Made by a program: the position numbers and the translations under genes | NCBI GenBank assembly: GCA_964412405.1 | Contig: CAYPOB010000003.1 | Coordinates: 1 to 37,270, forward strand | Length of the DNA stretch: 37,270 bases | Reading direction: 5' to 3' | Origin: JAJOKI01 sp964412405 | GTDB lineage: Archaea; Halobacteriota; UBA148; JAJOKI01 | The notes under the pieces: generated by a model | Told to the model about the DNA's origin: nothing | The model's database searches: none | Seen by the model: the letters and a program-made list of their open reading frames with translations, nothing else | Part shown: piece after piece, positions 16,236-24,714 of the stretch | Layout: each line of letters begins with the position of its first letter | Numbering within the stretch: position 1 is the stretch's first letter

Positions 16236-17968
16236 TGAAGGAAATAACAATTGAACCCATAACGAGAGTTGAGGGACATCTCGGCGCTCACGTGAAGGTG
16301 GACACCAATACGAGAAAAATTATCGATGCACACGCATACAGCCCGATGTTTAGGGGTTTTGAAATCATTCTCATTGGAAGGGAACCATCCGATGCAATCT
16401 ATATTACGCAACGGTGTTGTGGTGTTTGCCCCATTCCTCACGCCTTCTCCGCAACCATAGCTGTTGATCAGATATATGGGGCATCCCCGCCGCCCATGGG
16501 CACCGTTATCAGGAATTTCGTTCATGGTGCAGAGCAGTTATACGATGCAGCGTTGGGTGTTATCAACCTCGAAGGGCCCGATTACAGCGAGGTTGCTGTA
16601 AAGAAGTTTAACCCTGAATGGTGGGAAGTGGCGCAAAAGACAAAGGCATCGAGATCCGATGTTCATGGCTTTGGGACAATCGCCGAAATCATGACCGCAC
16701 TCAATCCACTGGCTGGCGAGCTTTACCTTAGGTCTCTTCTCATCCAAAAGGCTGGGCACAACATGGCTGCGATTTTCGGCGCAAAGCACCCGCATGTCAA
16801 CACCTTCATTCCTGGAGGGGTTGCCAAAGCAAATCTTTCACCATCGGACATTGAATCATATCTCACGCTTCTCATGAGACATATAGCCTTCTCGAAGGAA
16901 CTGGTTACAGCTACTGACGATCTACTCAATTTCGTTCTCGAGCAAGGGTATGGGGACGTAGGTGCGAGAAAGATAAACCTCGGCGCTGTAGGCGTCTATG
17001 ACGACCCAGAGGCGTATTCTGCCGACTATGGCGAGATGACGGAGTGGGGTCGCAAGAGGATGTTGTCCCCTGGAGTAATACTCGATGGCAAACTCGTCAC
17101 AACAGACCTTGTTGAGTACAATGTCGGAGTGCGTGAGTATATCGGGAGTGGCTGGTATTCGAGTGAGTGGAAGCAAGAAATTGAAACCGATCCGTTGGGC
17201 AATACCATATCCTTAGAACACCCATGGAACAAGCGCACGATTCCAAAACCAGGCGAATATGGAAAGTGGGATGCCCCCTACTCTTGGGTCACCTCACCAA
17301 GATGGTGGCACTGGAAGGGGGATGGAGAGGACCACACCATCGAATTTGGTCCACTAGCGAGGATGTGGGTGACCGCAATGGCTAAACTTGTTCCCGAATC
17401 CACGGGTAAGGGCATCAAGTTCGAACTGCCTGCGGCTTTTATTCCTGGTTTCAAGTACGCAGAGGCGATGGAATTTGAGTGGAAAATTCCAGAGAAGCCA
17501 AATGCGGTGGAAAGGATCAGAGCTAGGGCATATTATCACGCATACTCTGCGTCTTGCATGCTGAAGATGGTAATGAAATCTTTAGAACTCTTGAAGGCTG
17601 GCGAGGCGGCGGTATGGACGCACTACAAAAAGCCCAAAGAAGGTATTGGCGTTGGTATGGTTGAAGGTGCGCGTGGTTCCTGTCAACACTGGTGTGTGAT
17701 GAAGAACAACGTCATTCACAACTATCAATATCATGCACCAACAACATGGAATGCATCACCCAGAGACCCTAAGGGCAATCCCGGACCCTACGAAGAAGCC
17801 CTCATTCAGACGCCGATCACCGAAGTTGGCGATCACGAAGGATGGAAAGGCATCGACGTCGTTAGAGTCATAAGAAGTTTTGATCCTTGTTTAGGATGCG
17901 CAGTTGCCGTCCATATTGGTAAGAAAATAGTTAAACACGAGTTACTTCCATTTGCAACGCCGCCGTAG
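16235..17968 (+). CDS. [NiFe] hydrogenase large (catalytic) subunit
   Basis: Binds the Ni-Fe(CN)2CO site and oxidises or forms H2. N-terminal motif EPITRVEGH is at residues 7-15. The first nickel motif is R60-C-C62-G-V-C65-PIP-H69, with an extra cysteine between R and C. The C-terminal motif is DPC552-LG-C555-AVAVH; in most families the histidine comes three residues after the second cysteine, whereas here that place is alanine and His lies at 560. About 17 residues would be removed by the maturation protease. Length 577 aa fits group 1. No cytochrome b, F420-reducing or ferredoxin subunit is adjacent. The 3' end overlaps the convergent protease gene by 27 bases. Confidence 0.92.
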   Translation: MKEITIEPITRVEGHLGAHVKVDTNTRKIIDAHAYSPMFRGFEIILIGREPSDAIYITQRCCGVCPIPHAFSATIAVDQIYGASPPPMGTVIRNFVHGAEQLYDAALGVINLEGPDYSEVAVKKFNPEWWEVAQKTKASRSDVHGFGTIAEIMTALNPLAGELYLRSLLIQKAGHNMAAIFGAKHPHVNTFIPGGVAKANLSPSDIESYLTLLMRHIAFSKELVTATDDLLNFVLEQGYGDVGARKINLGAVGVYDDPEAYSADYGEMTEWGRKRMLSPGVILDGKLVTTDLVEYNVGVREYIGSGWYSSEWKQEIETDPLGNTISLEHPWNKRTIPKPGEYGKWDAPYSWVTSPRWWHWKGDGEDHTIEFGPLARMWVTAMAKLVPESTGKGIKFELPAAFIPGFKYAEAMEFEWKIPEKPNAVERIRARAYYHAYSASCMLKMVMKSLELLKAGEAAVWTHYKKPKEGIGVGMVEGARGSCQHWCVMKNNVIHNYQYHAPTTWNASPRDPKGNPGPYEEALIQTPITEVGDHEGWKGIDVVRVIRSFDPCLGCAVAVHIGKKIVKHELLPFATPP

Positions 17969-18433
17969 CTCCTTTAAAATGAGCTCAACGGTCCTATGGA
18001 CAGCAGCCTCAACCTCTGGGCTTAATGTATCACCCAGGTCAACCTTCAAAATTTCGCAGCCAATAACGATGACAGTAGGTGGAAGAGATCCGATCGCTTT
18101 AGCGAAGAGAATGAGCTCCTCTAACCTGGCTTCATGAGCGCCGAGGAGAATAGAACTCCTCGCCTCTTCAGGCTTTAGTTTTTCCACCTGCCCAGCCTCG
18201 ATTTCCCTTCGATAAATCGTTCCAGCTTTTCCACTCGTCTCGACGGCATCAACAAAGATAACCAACTCATAGTCGCTGAGGTCTGGTGCGAGCGTCACAC
18301 CACAGAGTCCGACATCTCTAACCTCGATATCCTCTGGCAGGTCCCTCAGCATCAGTGTCTCGATGACCCTTGAACCGAAACCATCATCACCCATATACTT
18401 GTTCCCAATGCCTGCTACGAGGACCCTATTCAT
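17942..18433 (-). CDS. Hydrogenase maturation endopeptidase (HyaD/HycI family)
   Basis: Nickel-dependent protease that trims the C-terminus of the large subunit after metal insertion. Visible are GIGNKYMGDDGFG with the first metal-binding acidic residue, FVDAVE with the second, and the histidine in LLGAHEARLEEL. ATG 18433 (MNRVLVAG) is chosen because AAGGGGG lies seven bases before it; an upstream ATG at 18451 would add six residues. Its opposite orientation and overlap with the large-subunit gene are unusual, since these genes are normally codirectional. Confidence 0.88.
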   Translation of the reverse strand: MNRVLVAGIGNKYMGDDGFGSRVIETLMLRDLPEDIEVRDVGLCGVTLAPDLSDYELVIFVDAVETSGKAGTIYRREIEAGQVEKLKPEEARSSILLGAHEARLEELILFAKAIGSLPPTVIVIGCEILKVDLGDTLSPEVEAAVHRTVELILKELRRRCKWK

Positions 18434-18653
18434 CTGTTTACCCCCTTGCAACTAGCCTATTGCATAAATCTACCATCTATGTCCCCCATACACTTTCCTT
18501 AAATGAATGTGAAGCTAAGATTCTATCGACCATCCCTATTCGCGCACCAGGTCTGTGAGATCATCAACTGCCCATCTCTGGTTGTGATCAAAGATGAGCG
18601 CGATCGTCCCAACGCGATACCCTTTTTGCATATCATCTTACTATCCTCTATTA
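18434..18653. other. Junction between hydrogenase module and duplicated grpE fragment
   Basis: About 220 bases with no intact gene. It holds the short upstream region of the maturation protease and, at 18536-18631, a NikR-like fragment. The right boundary is the first base shared with the grpE copy (18654). Confidence 0.5.
18536..18631 (-). pseudogene. NikR-like fragment
   Basis: A 31-codon minus-strand frame reads VGTIALIFDHNQRWAVDDLT then DL. It aligns with residues 58-79 of the intact NikR at 21315-21737 (VGVITLIYDHHKRGLGDILT then DL), which is the start of the regulatory domain. The first nickel ligand position is Arg instead of His and the DNA-binding domain is absent. A further shifted frame downstream may continue the alignment weakly. 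It is most likely a decayed second NikR paralogue that belonged to the hydrogenase locus. Confidence 0.6.
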
Positions 18654-18864
18654 CTCTTAACTCTTCTTTATCTTTTACCGAACCCATCGCCCTTTCAAAA
18701 TCATCGATGATAGTCAACAATTCCTTTATTAACTTTTTGTTGGCGAATTTCATAAATTCCTGTTTTTCTTCAAGTTCTTTCTCTGGTGCCCTACTTTTAA
18801 GGGGCATCTTCTTCTCTTCACTTGATTTTTTCTTACCCCGTTTTTCCCGTATCTGGACTGCCAT
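18654..18864 (-). pseudogene. Truncated, internally deleted grpE copy
   Basis: Encodes the first 33 or so residues of GrpE, then jumps in frame over 29 residues (the coiled-coil) to QEFMKFANKKLIKELLTIID and ends at ELR. It then runs into unrelated sequence, giving a 113-aa fusion frame that closes at 18523. The breakpoints of the 87-base deletion share TCTT microhomology. It keeps the full grpE promoter, so it may be transcribed. Confidence 0.88.
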
Positions 18865-19038
18865 AATCTATCTCTCTCTTTTGTTTTAGTATATAAAGTA
18901 TGACTTTATAATCAAGTTAATCCGAACGAAGTGAGGCTTTTCTCGATGCCATTCTGCACCCGATACTTCTTTTTTTGAGGCAGATACTTTTATTTTACTG
19001 GGACTCCTTTATTTCATCAATTTCGTGGAGGAATATGA
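18654..19038. repeat. Direct repeat copy 2: grpE 5' fragment plus copA promoter and leader
   Basis: Matches 14585-15056 base for base wherever I compared them, apart from the 87-base deletion. It includes the inverted-repeat promoter (18892-18910), the dnaJ-like element (18913-18943), the GGAGG and the copA ATGA. Confidence 0.93.
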
Positions 19039-21290
19039 TTAGAAAAAACGTGAGCGATCGGGGATACGGCGAGCATGTCAAACGCATCGACTTGTACATT
19101 AGTGATATGCGATGTGCGGCCTGTGTCAAGACTATAGAAACGGCACTCAAAAAAACCGAGGGAGTGCTCGAGGCCACGGTAAACTTTGCCGTCAAAAAGG
19201 CAACCGTCGCTTATATTCCTGCCGCTGTGGTCCCCGAAGACTTGGTAAAGGTAGTTGACAACGCAGGGTATACTGCCGAGCTCCTAGGGAGGGAGTCCGA
19301 GGCGGTCGAAGAGGAAGACATTCGCAAGACGAGGGAGGCTTGGAACCGACTTAGATACTCACTCGTTCCAGGCACAATAATTATGATTTTGATGATGCTC
19401 CATTACATGACCCCAATCGATATTCCTCTCTACGTTCCCATCATCCTGGTGCTCGGATTTCCAATAGTTTTTATCTGGGGGTGGCCAACACAACGGTCCG
19501 CTCTTAGGGCTTACAGAACTCGGAGTCTTAACATGGACTCCCTTATATTCCTTGGCTCTGTTCCACCATACTTCATGGGCATTGCCGGGATATGGATTCC
19601 ACACATAATCTTTGTTGAGATGGCATCCTGGATTATGATATTCCACCTGCTTGGGAGATTCCTTGAGGCGAAGGCCAGGGGAAAAACATCCCAGGCGATT
19701 AAAAGGCTTTTGGAGATGGGGGCAAAGAATGCCAGAATCTTGAGGGGCGGTCAGGAAGTTGAGGTGCCGATTTCTGAGATAAAAGTGGGAGATATCATGA
19801 TCGTCCGTCCAGGGGAGAAAATACCAACCGACGGCGAGGTCATTGAGGGAAAAAGCGCAGTAGACGAGTCAATGGCCACCGGAGAGAGCATTCCAGTTGG
19901 AAAGAAGCCTGGAGAGGGGGTAATCGGCGCCACGATAAACGGGCAGGGGCTTTTGAAAGTGCGAACCACAAAGGTCGGAAAAGACACCTTCTTGGCCCAG
20001 GTCGCGAGGATGGTGGAAGAATGCCAGGGGAGCAAGATCCCTATCCAAGAATGGGCCGATAGAATAACGGGGCGCTTGGTACCCGCCATCATTGGATATT
20101 CTTTGCTCACATTTGCGCTCTGGATGCTTTTCCCAGATTTCTTCGTGGGTTTTATCAGGGGCTTTGAATTTCTGCCATGGGTCTGTGCGGGCCTCCCTCT
20201 TATAATTTTGGCGATATTAGCGATGGTAGCAGTACTTGTGATTTCGTGCCCCTGTGCCCTTGGATTGGCCACGCCGACTGCGCTGATGGTCGGAAGTGGA
20301 CTAGGTGCGGAGAGGGGCATTTTGATACGAAGGGGCGAGGTCATACAAACGATGAAAGATGTCAAAGTGATGCTCCTCGATAAAACTGGAACTTTGACGA
20401 AGGGCAAACCCGAGGTCACCGATGTTGTACCGTTTGGCACTAATGACGAAAAGTCGGTCCTGTACTATGCCGCTAGCGTCGAGCATGGCTCGGAACACCC
20501 CATCGGACGGACAATAGTTAACAGGGCGAAAGAGCTGAGAATCAAGTTGGAGGAGCCCAAATTATTTGAGGCCATAACTGGCAGTGGATGTAAAGGTGTT
20601 GTAAATGGCGCGGAGATTCTTGTTGGCAAACCTGGATTGATTGAAGGCAAATTGGAGCCATGCATAGGGGAAAAACTGAAAGAATTACAGGAACAGGCGA
20701 AGACAGCCATAGTCGTCGCAGTGGATAAAAAAGTCATAGGAGTTATCGCCGTCGCGGACACGCTGAAGGAGGGAACCGCCGAAGTCATCAGAGAACTTGG
20801 GCAGCTGGGACTGAAAACGATAATGCTCACTGGCGATAATCGAAAGACTGCTGAGGCGATAGCGAGGGAAATTGGCATAAGTGAGATATACGCCGAAGTC
20901 ATGCCCGATCAAAAAGTAGAGGCGGTACAACGGGCACAGCGAGAACACGGAATGGTCGCGATGGTTGGGGACGGCATTAATGATGCACCCGCAATAACCG
21001 CATCAAATGTCGGCATTGCGATTGGGACGGGTACGGATATTGCAATTGAAGCTGGTGACATCATATTGGTGAGAGGTGACCTCTCTGGAATCGTCACAGC
21101 GATTAAACTATCAAAGGCCACCTTCGGGAAAATTAAGCAAGGCTTTTTCTGGGCTTGTTTTTATAACGCTACTGCTGTGCCAATCGCCGGCTTAGGACTT
21201 CTGCATCCGATGATAGGTGCTTTGGCAATGGCAATGAGCTCCTTCACCGTGACGATGAATGCGATTCGGTTGAGGAAAGCCAAAATTTGA
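19035..21290 (+). CDS. copA: Copper-transporting P1B-type ATPase
   Basis: Pumps Cu(I) (or Ag) out of the cytoplasm. From ATG 19035 (GGAGG four bases upstream) it has one heavy-metal-associated domain with CAAC at 27-30, transmembrane segments, the TGES actuator motif, CPC at 405-407, DKTGTLT at 449-455, SEHP, and GDGIND at 645-650. The last helices carry YNATAVP and MAMSS, the P1B-1 Cu+ signature, although the usual Asn seven residues before the YN pair is Gly here. Upstream TTG starts would translate the duplicated leader and are unlikely. It ends 24 bases from convergent nikR. Confidence 0.93.
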   Translation: MIRKNVSDRGYGEHVKRIDLYISDMRCAACVKTIETALKKTEGVLEATVNFAVKKATVAYIPAAVVPEDLVKVVDNAGYTAELLGRESEAVEEEDIRKTREAWNRLRYSLVPGTIIMILMMLHYMTPIDIPLYVPIILVLGFPIVFIWGWPTQRSALRAYRTRSLNMDSLIFLGSVPPYFMGIAGIWIPHIIFVEMASWIMIFHLLGRFLEAKARGKTSQAIKRLLEMGAKNARILRGGQEVEVPISEIKVGDIMIVRPGEKIPTDGEVIEGKSAVDESMATGESIPVGKKPGEGVIGATINGQGLLKVRTTKVGKDTFLAQVARMVEECQGSKIPIQEWADRITGRLVPAIIGYSLLTFALWMLFPDFFVGFIRGFEFLPWVCAGLPLIILAILAMVAVLVISCPCALGLATPTALMVGSGLGAERGILIRRGEVIQTMKDVKVMLLDKTGTLTKGKPEVTDVVPFGTNDEKSVLYYAASVEHGSEHPIGRTIVNRAKELRIKLEEPKLFEAITGSGCKGVVNGAEILVGKPGLIEGKLEPCIGEKLKELQEQAKTAIVVAVDKKVIGVIAVADTLKEGTAEVIRELGQLGLKTIMLTGDNRKTAEAIAREIGISEIYAEVMPDQKVEAVQRAQREHGMVAMVGDGINDAPAITASNVGIAIGTGTDIAIEAGDIILVRGDLSGIVTAIKLSKATFGKIKQGFFWACFYNATAVPIAGLGLLHPMIGALAMAMSSFTVTMNAIRLRKAKI

Positions 21291-21314
21291 AATTGTCAAA
21301 TCATGCCTGGATGT

Positions 21315-21737
21315 CTAAAGTCCATCGCCCAGCGAAGTAATCGTCAATTTCACGTGTTTCACACCTTTAAGCGCCATTATCCTTTCCACGAGGGCTTTAA
21401 CGTCCTTTGCATCGCCCCTGACCAGTACGACTTCCATACAATTCTCATGGTCTATATGGACGTGGAGCGACGACTCGACCAATTTCAAGAATTTGTGCTG
21501 CAAGTCCGTGAGTATGTCACCCAGCCCGCGCTTATGATGGTCGTAGATGAGCGTTATCACGCCGACCTTCTCGCCCTCCTCTTTGCTCATCCACTCGTAG
21601 TCCACGATGTAGCTTCGAATCGCGTCTCTTATCCCCTCTGAGCGGGAGGAATATACTCTCTGTGCTATGATTTCATCGAATCTATCCAACAGATTGGCTG
21701 GAAGTGATACGCCGATCCTCATAAGTTCCTGTTCCAT
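21315..21737 (-). CDS. nikR: Nickel-responsive repressor NikR
   Basis: Ribbon-helix-helix regulator that represses nickel uptake when Ni is plentiful. The RHH domain MRIGVSLPANLLDRFDEIIA is followed by an ACT-like domain. Nickel ligands H81, H92, H94 and C100 match E. coli H76, H87, H89 and C95 with a constant offset of five; starting at the second Met (21722) would give identical numbering. AAGGTGAT precedes the first ATG. It lies 78 bases after the last transporter gene on the same strand, so it probably controls that operon. Confidence 0.94.
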   Translation of the reverse strand: MEQELMRIGVSLPANLLDRFDEIIAQRVYSSRSEGIRDAIRSYIVDYEWMSKEEGEKVGVITLIYDHHKRGLGDILTDLQHKFLKLVESSLHVHIDHENCMEVVLVRGDAKDVKALVERIMALKGVKHVKLTITSLGDGL

Positions 21738-21815
21738 AATATCACCTTGTTACTTTTGTATATAGTTCGTAGCAATAAATAATACTTTGTTTCCCACAAT
21801 TATCTTGAAAATATT

Positions 21816-22781
21816 TTACGCCAAGTGGCAGCCTACAAAGTGCTTATTTCCAATATCGACAAGTTCTGGCTCTATCCTGCCGCATTTCTCCATCCGATAG
21901 GGGCACCGAGTATGAAATTTACAGCCAGCAGGAGGGTCAATTGGACTTGGCATATCTCCTTCCAAGATTGTCCGCTTACGCTTGACTTCCGGGTTCGGAA
22001 TCGGGATGGCTGAAAGCAGGGCTTGGGTGTATGGGTGGTGGGGATGGTTAAACACACTGGTGGTTGAGCCCAGCTCCACGATCCGGCCCAGGTACATCAC
22101 CGCAATGCGGTCGCTCAGGTGTTTGACCACACTCAGGTCGTGAGTGATAAACAGGTAGGTGAGTCCGAGATTTTGCTGTAAATCCTGCATCAGGTTTAGA
22201 ATCTGAGCACGAATGGATACATCCAGGGATGACACCGCTTCGTCGGCCACGATAAACACCGGATCTACGGCAAGCGCCCGGGCGATTCCGATCCGCTGCT
22301 TTTGCCCGCCGCTGAATTCGTGCGGATATCTATCTGCCTGCGCCGGACTCAGACCGGCCAGTTCCATCAACTTGTCCACCCGTTTCGCCCGCCCAGCCTT
22401 GGGGACCAAATTGTGAATCACCAGCGGCTCACCAATGATTTCCCCGGCAGTCATGCGCGGGTTGAGCGAAGCCGACGGATCTTGAAATATCATCTGCATT
22501 CTACGTCGCAATCGACGTAATTCCCTTTGCCCCAGCTCGAACAGGTTGTTACCTTCAAAGTACACCCGGCCGGCCGTAGGTTCCAAAAGGCGCAAAACAA
22601 GCCTTCCTGTCGTCGATTTGCCACAACCGGATTCGCCGACTAGACCGAAAGTCTCCCCTTTTTCGATATCAAAACTGATCCCATCGACGGCATGTACTAC
22701 CCCGCCTTTTCTTGAAAACAGCCCCTTGGTCGAAAAGTGTTTTTTCAGGTCTTTGGCTTCGAGTAGCAACTCCGACATCAC
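21816..22781 (-). CDS. ABC transporter ATPase, NikE/DppF/OppF type
   Basis: One of two ATPases of a peptide/nickel-family importer. Walker A GESGCGKST is near residue 47, the signature SGGQKQRIGIARAL near 163 and Walker B FIVADEAVSSLD after it. The C-terminal oligopeptide-type extension carries the cysteines of CKFHTRCPYRMEKC. It overlaps the preceding gene by four bases (start ATGA), and the second Met codon is an alternative start. Substrate cannot be told from the ATPase; NikR and hydrogenase nearby favour nickel or a nickel complex. Confidence 0.88.
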   Translation of the reverse strand: MMSELLLEAKDLKKHFSTKGLFSRKGGVVHAVDGISFDIEKGETFGLVGESGCGKSTTGRLVLRLLEPTAGRVYFEGNNLFELGQRELRRLRRRMQMIFQDPSASLNPRMTAGEIIGEPLVIHNLVPKAGRAKRVDKLMELAGLSPAQADRYPHEFSGGQKQRIGIARALAVDPVFIVADEAVSSLDVSIRAQILNLMQDLQQNLGLTYLFITHDLSVVKHLSDRIAVMYLGRIVELGSTTSVFNHPHHPYTQALLSAIPIPNPEVKRKRTILEGDMPSPIDPPAGCKFHTRCPYRMEKCGRIEPELVDIGNKHFVGCHLA

Positions 22782-23764
22782 GACTCACCCCGCGTTTCGG
22801 CCGACCAACAACGCACCCAATGCCCCGACTCAACCTCGATCATTGATGGTTTTCGTTGACGGCAAATCTCTTCGGTGATTGGACAACGTGGGTGAAATCG
22901 GCAGCCTGTGGGTGGCTGAGCTGGGTCGGGTACGGTACCCTCAATGGTCTTTAGTCGTTCAACATCGATGTCGATTCTGGGGATCGAGTTGAACAACCCC
23001 CAGGTGTATGGATGGCGTGAATTGCCGAAAAGTGCCATAGTGGACGCACGTTCGACAATACTCCCGGCGTACATGACGGCAACCTGGTCGCATACCTCGG
23101 CAATGACTCCAAAATCATGGGTAATCAACAGCAAGGAGGTGCCTAAATCTCTGGTCAAGCTTTCCATCAGTCCCAAAATTTGAGCCTGGATGGTGACGTC
23201 GAGTGCCGTGGTCGGCTCATCGGCGATCAGTAGCGCCGGTTTACAAGCGAGCGCCATCGCGATCATGACACGCTGACGCATGCCGCCACTGAGCTGGTGT
23301 GGGTATTCGCTTACCCTGGTCGCCGGTGCGGGAACTCCCACTAATCCCAACATCTCCATCGCTTTACTTTTAGCCTGTGCGTTGCTTAAACCCTGATGCC
23401 ATTTGATGGCTTCCGCGATCTGCTCGCCGATGGTCAGAACCGGATTCAATGAACTCATCGGCTCTTGAAAGATCATCGAGATCCGATTGCCGCGTATTTT
23501 TCGCATTTCTGGCTCGCTTTTCTCAATCAGATTCTCCTTTTCAAACCAGATCTCGCCGTCAACCATCCTACCTGGGCTGGGAATCAGGCGCATGATCGAA
23601 AGGGCGGTAACCGTTTTTCCGCATCCGGATTCGCCGACCAACCCGACGATCTCTCCATGGCCTATTTTTAAATCTACCGCTTCTACGGCTCGTATCACCC
23701 CATTTTCGGTAAAAAAATGGGTACTCAGCCCATGGATGTTCAACAATTCCCTGTTTTCACTCAT
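22778..23764 (-). CDS. ABC transporter ATPase, NikD/DppD/OppD type
   Basis: Partner ATPase. The start at 23764 (MSENRELLNIHGLSTHF) overlaps the permease stop as ATGA and matches family length (328 aa); the open frame further upstream is only a shadow of the permease gene. Walker A GESGCGKTVT, signature LSGGMRQRVMIAMAL, Walker B LLIADEPTTALD and the C-terminal GCRFHPRCPITEEIC extension are present. Confidence 0.88.
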   Translation of the reverse strand: MSENRELLNIHGLSTHFFTENGVIRAVEAVDLKIGHGEIVGLVGESGCGKTVTALSIMRLIPSPGRMVDGEIWFEKENLIEKSEPEMRKIRGNRISMIFQEPMSSLNPVLTIGEQIAEAIKWHQGLSNAQAKSKAMEMLGLVGVPAPATRVSEYPHQLSGGMRQRVMIAMALACKPALLIADEPTTALDVTIQAQILGLMESLTRDLGTSLLLITHDFGVIAEVCDQVAVMYAGSIVERASTMALFGNSRHPYTWGLFNSIPRIDIDVERLKTIEGTVPDPAQPPTGCRFHPRCPITEEICRQRKPSMIEVESGHWVRCWSAETRGES

Positions 23765-24714
23765 CTCGCCATCCCCTTCAACCGTGGATCGAGCACATCT
23801 CTGAGCCCATCGCCCATGAAATTGAAGGCCAAAACGGCCACCATTATCGACAACCCAGGGAAAATCGTTAGGTGGGGGGCGGTCCGCATGAAAGCCCGTC
23901 CATCGTTCAACATCGAACCCCACTCTGGGATGGGGGGCTGGGCGCCCAACCCCAAGAAACTCAAGGCGGCCGCCGCTAAAATCACGTGGGCCATGCCCAG
24001 CGTGGCCATCACGATCACCGGAGCCATAACGTTGGGCAATATATGCCGGAACATGACCCTGGCGTCACTGGCACCAAGTGCCCGCGCCGCCTCCACAAAA
24101 TCCTTTTCTTTTACCGAAAGCACCGACCCCCGTACCACACGGGCATAACTTGTCCAACCAACCACTGCCAAAGCCAACATGACGTTATACAGCGAAGGAC
24201 CCAGTATGCCGGCGATCACCAGCGCTAAAATAATGCCGGGAAAAGCCAGTAATATATCCACAGTTCGCATGATCAGTTCATCGATCAGACCCCCGTAGTA
24301 ACCGGCGATCAGCCCGAGCGTCACGCCTATAATTGAGGAGATGCCTACGACCATGACGCCGATTTGCAGCGAAACGCCGGCACCGTGAATCAGGCGGCTC
24401 AAAACACAACGGCCAAGATTATCGGTTCCAAACGGGAATTCTAAGTTTAGCTGCAGCAGCCGATCGAACTTGTTTTGCTTCAGTGGGTCAGTTAATATCG
24501 TGTACGCTGCAGTTAGTACATCTGGCGACAGCCGCTCGGCCAAATTTTGCTCAATCGGATCGTTGGGAGCGATAAAAGGTGCCAAGATAGCAATAAAAAC
24601 CAACACTAAAATAATCCCTGCCCCGATCAGGGCCAAGCGGTGCTTTTTAAGTCCTCGGAAAACCTCGGTCGAAGGCAGTCGGCTTTCGATAATCTTGGTT
24701 ACCATATCGTGCAT
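23761..24714 (-). CDS. ABC transporter permease, NikC/DppC type
   Basis: Inner-membrane permease with an N-terminal hydrophobic helix (about residues 27-48) and the binding-protein-dependent permease domain; the ATPase-contact loop EAARALGASDARVMFRHILP is clear. The start overlaps the upstream permease stop (TAATG). A predicted loop after the first helix holds the extracytoplasmic insertion usual for this type. Confidence 0.88.
   Translation of the reverse strand: MHDMVTKIIESRLPSTEVFRGLKKHRLALIGAGIILVLVFIAILAPFIAPNDPIEQNLAERLSPDVLTAAYTILTDPLKQNKFDRLLQLNLEFPFGTDNLGRCVLSRLIHGAGVSLQIGVMVVGISSIIGVTLGLIAGYYGGLIDELIMRTVDILLAFPGIILALVIAGILGPSLYNVMLALAVVGWTSYARVVRGSVLSVKEKDFVEAARALGASDARVMFRHILPNVMAPVIVMATLGMAHVILAAAALSFLGLGAQPPIPEWGSMLNDGRAFMRTAPHLTIFPGLSIMVAVLAFNFMGDGLRDVLDPRLKGMAR

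Noticed and set aside
18523..18653. Fusion part of the truncated GrpE frame as a real protein domain
   Set aside because: It is read in a different frame from the NikR-like sequence underneath and has no family resemblance; a by-product of the junction.
18975..19034. Extension of copA to a TTG at 18975
   Set aside because: The 20 extra codons come from the duplicated untranslated leader; ATG 19035 has a proper Shine-Dalgarno.
14585..19038. Composite transposon with insertion sequences at both ends
   Set aside because: The repeats contain no transposase, terminal inverted repeats or target duplications; they are host promoter and grpE DNA.
23765..23923. Upstream extension of the NikD-type ATPase to 381 residues
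   Set aside because: The extra 53 residues are an out-of-frame reading of the permease gene; MSENRELL at 23764 fits the family and the ATGA coupling.
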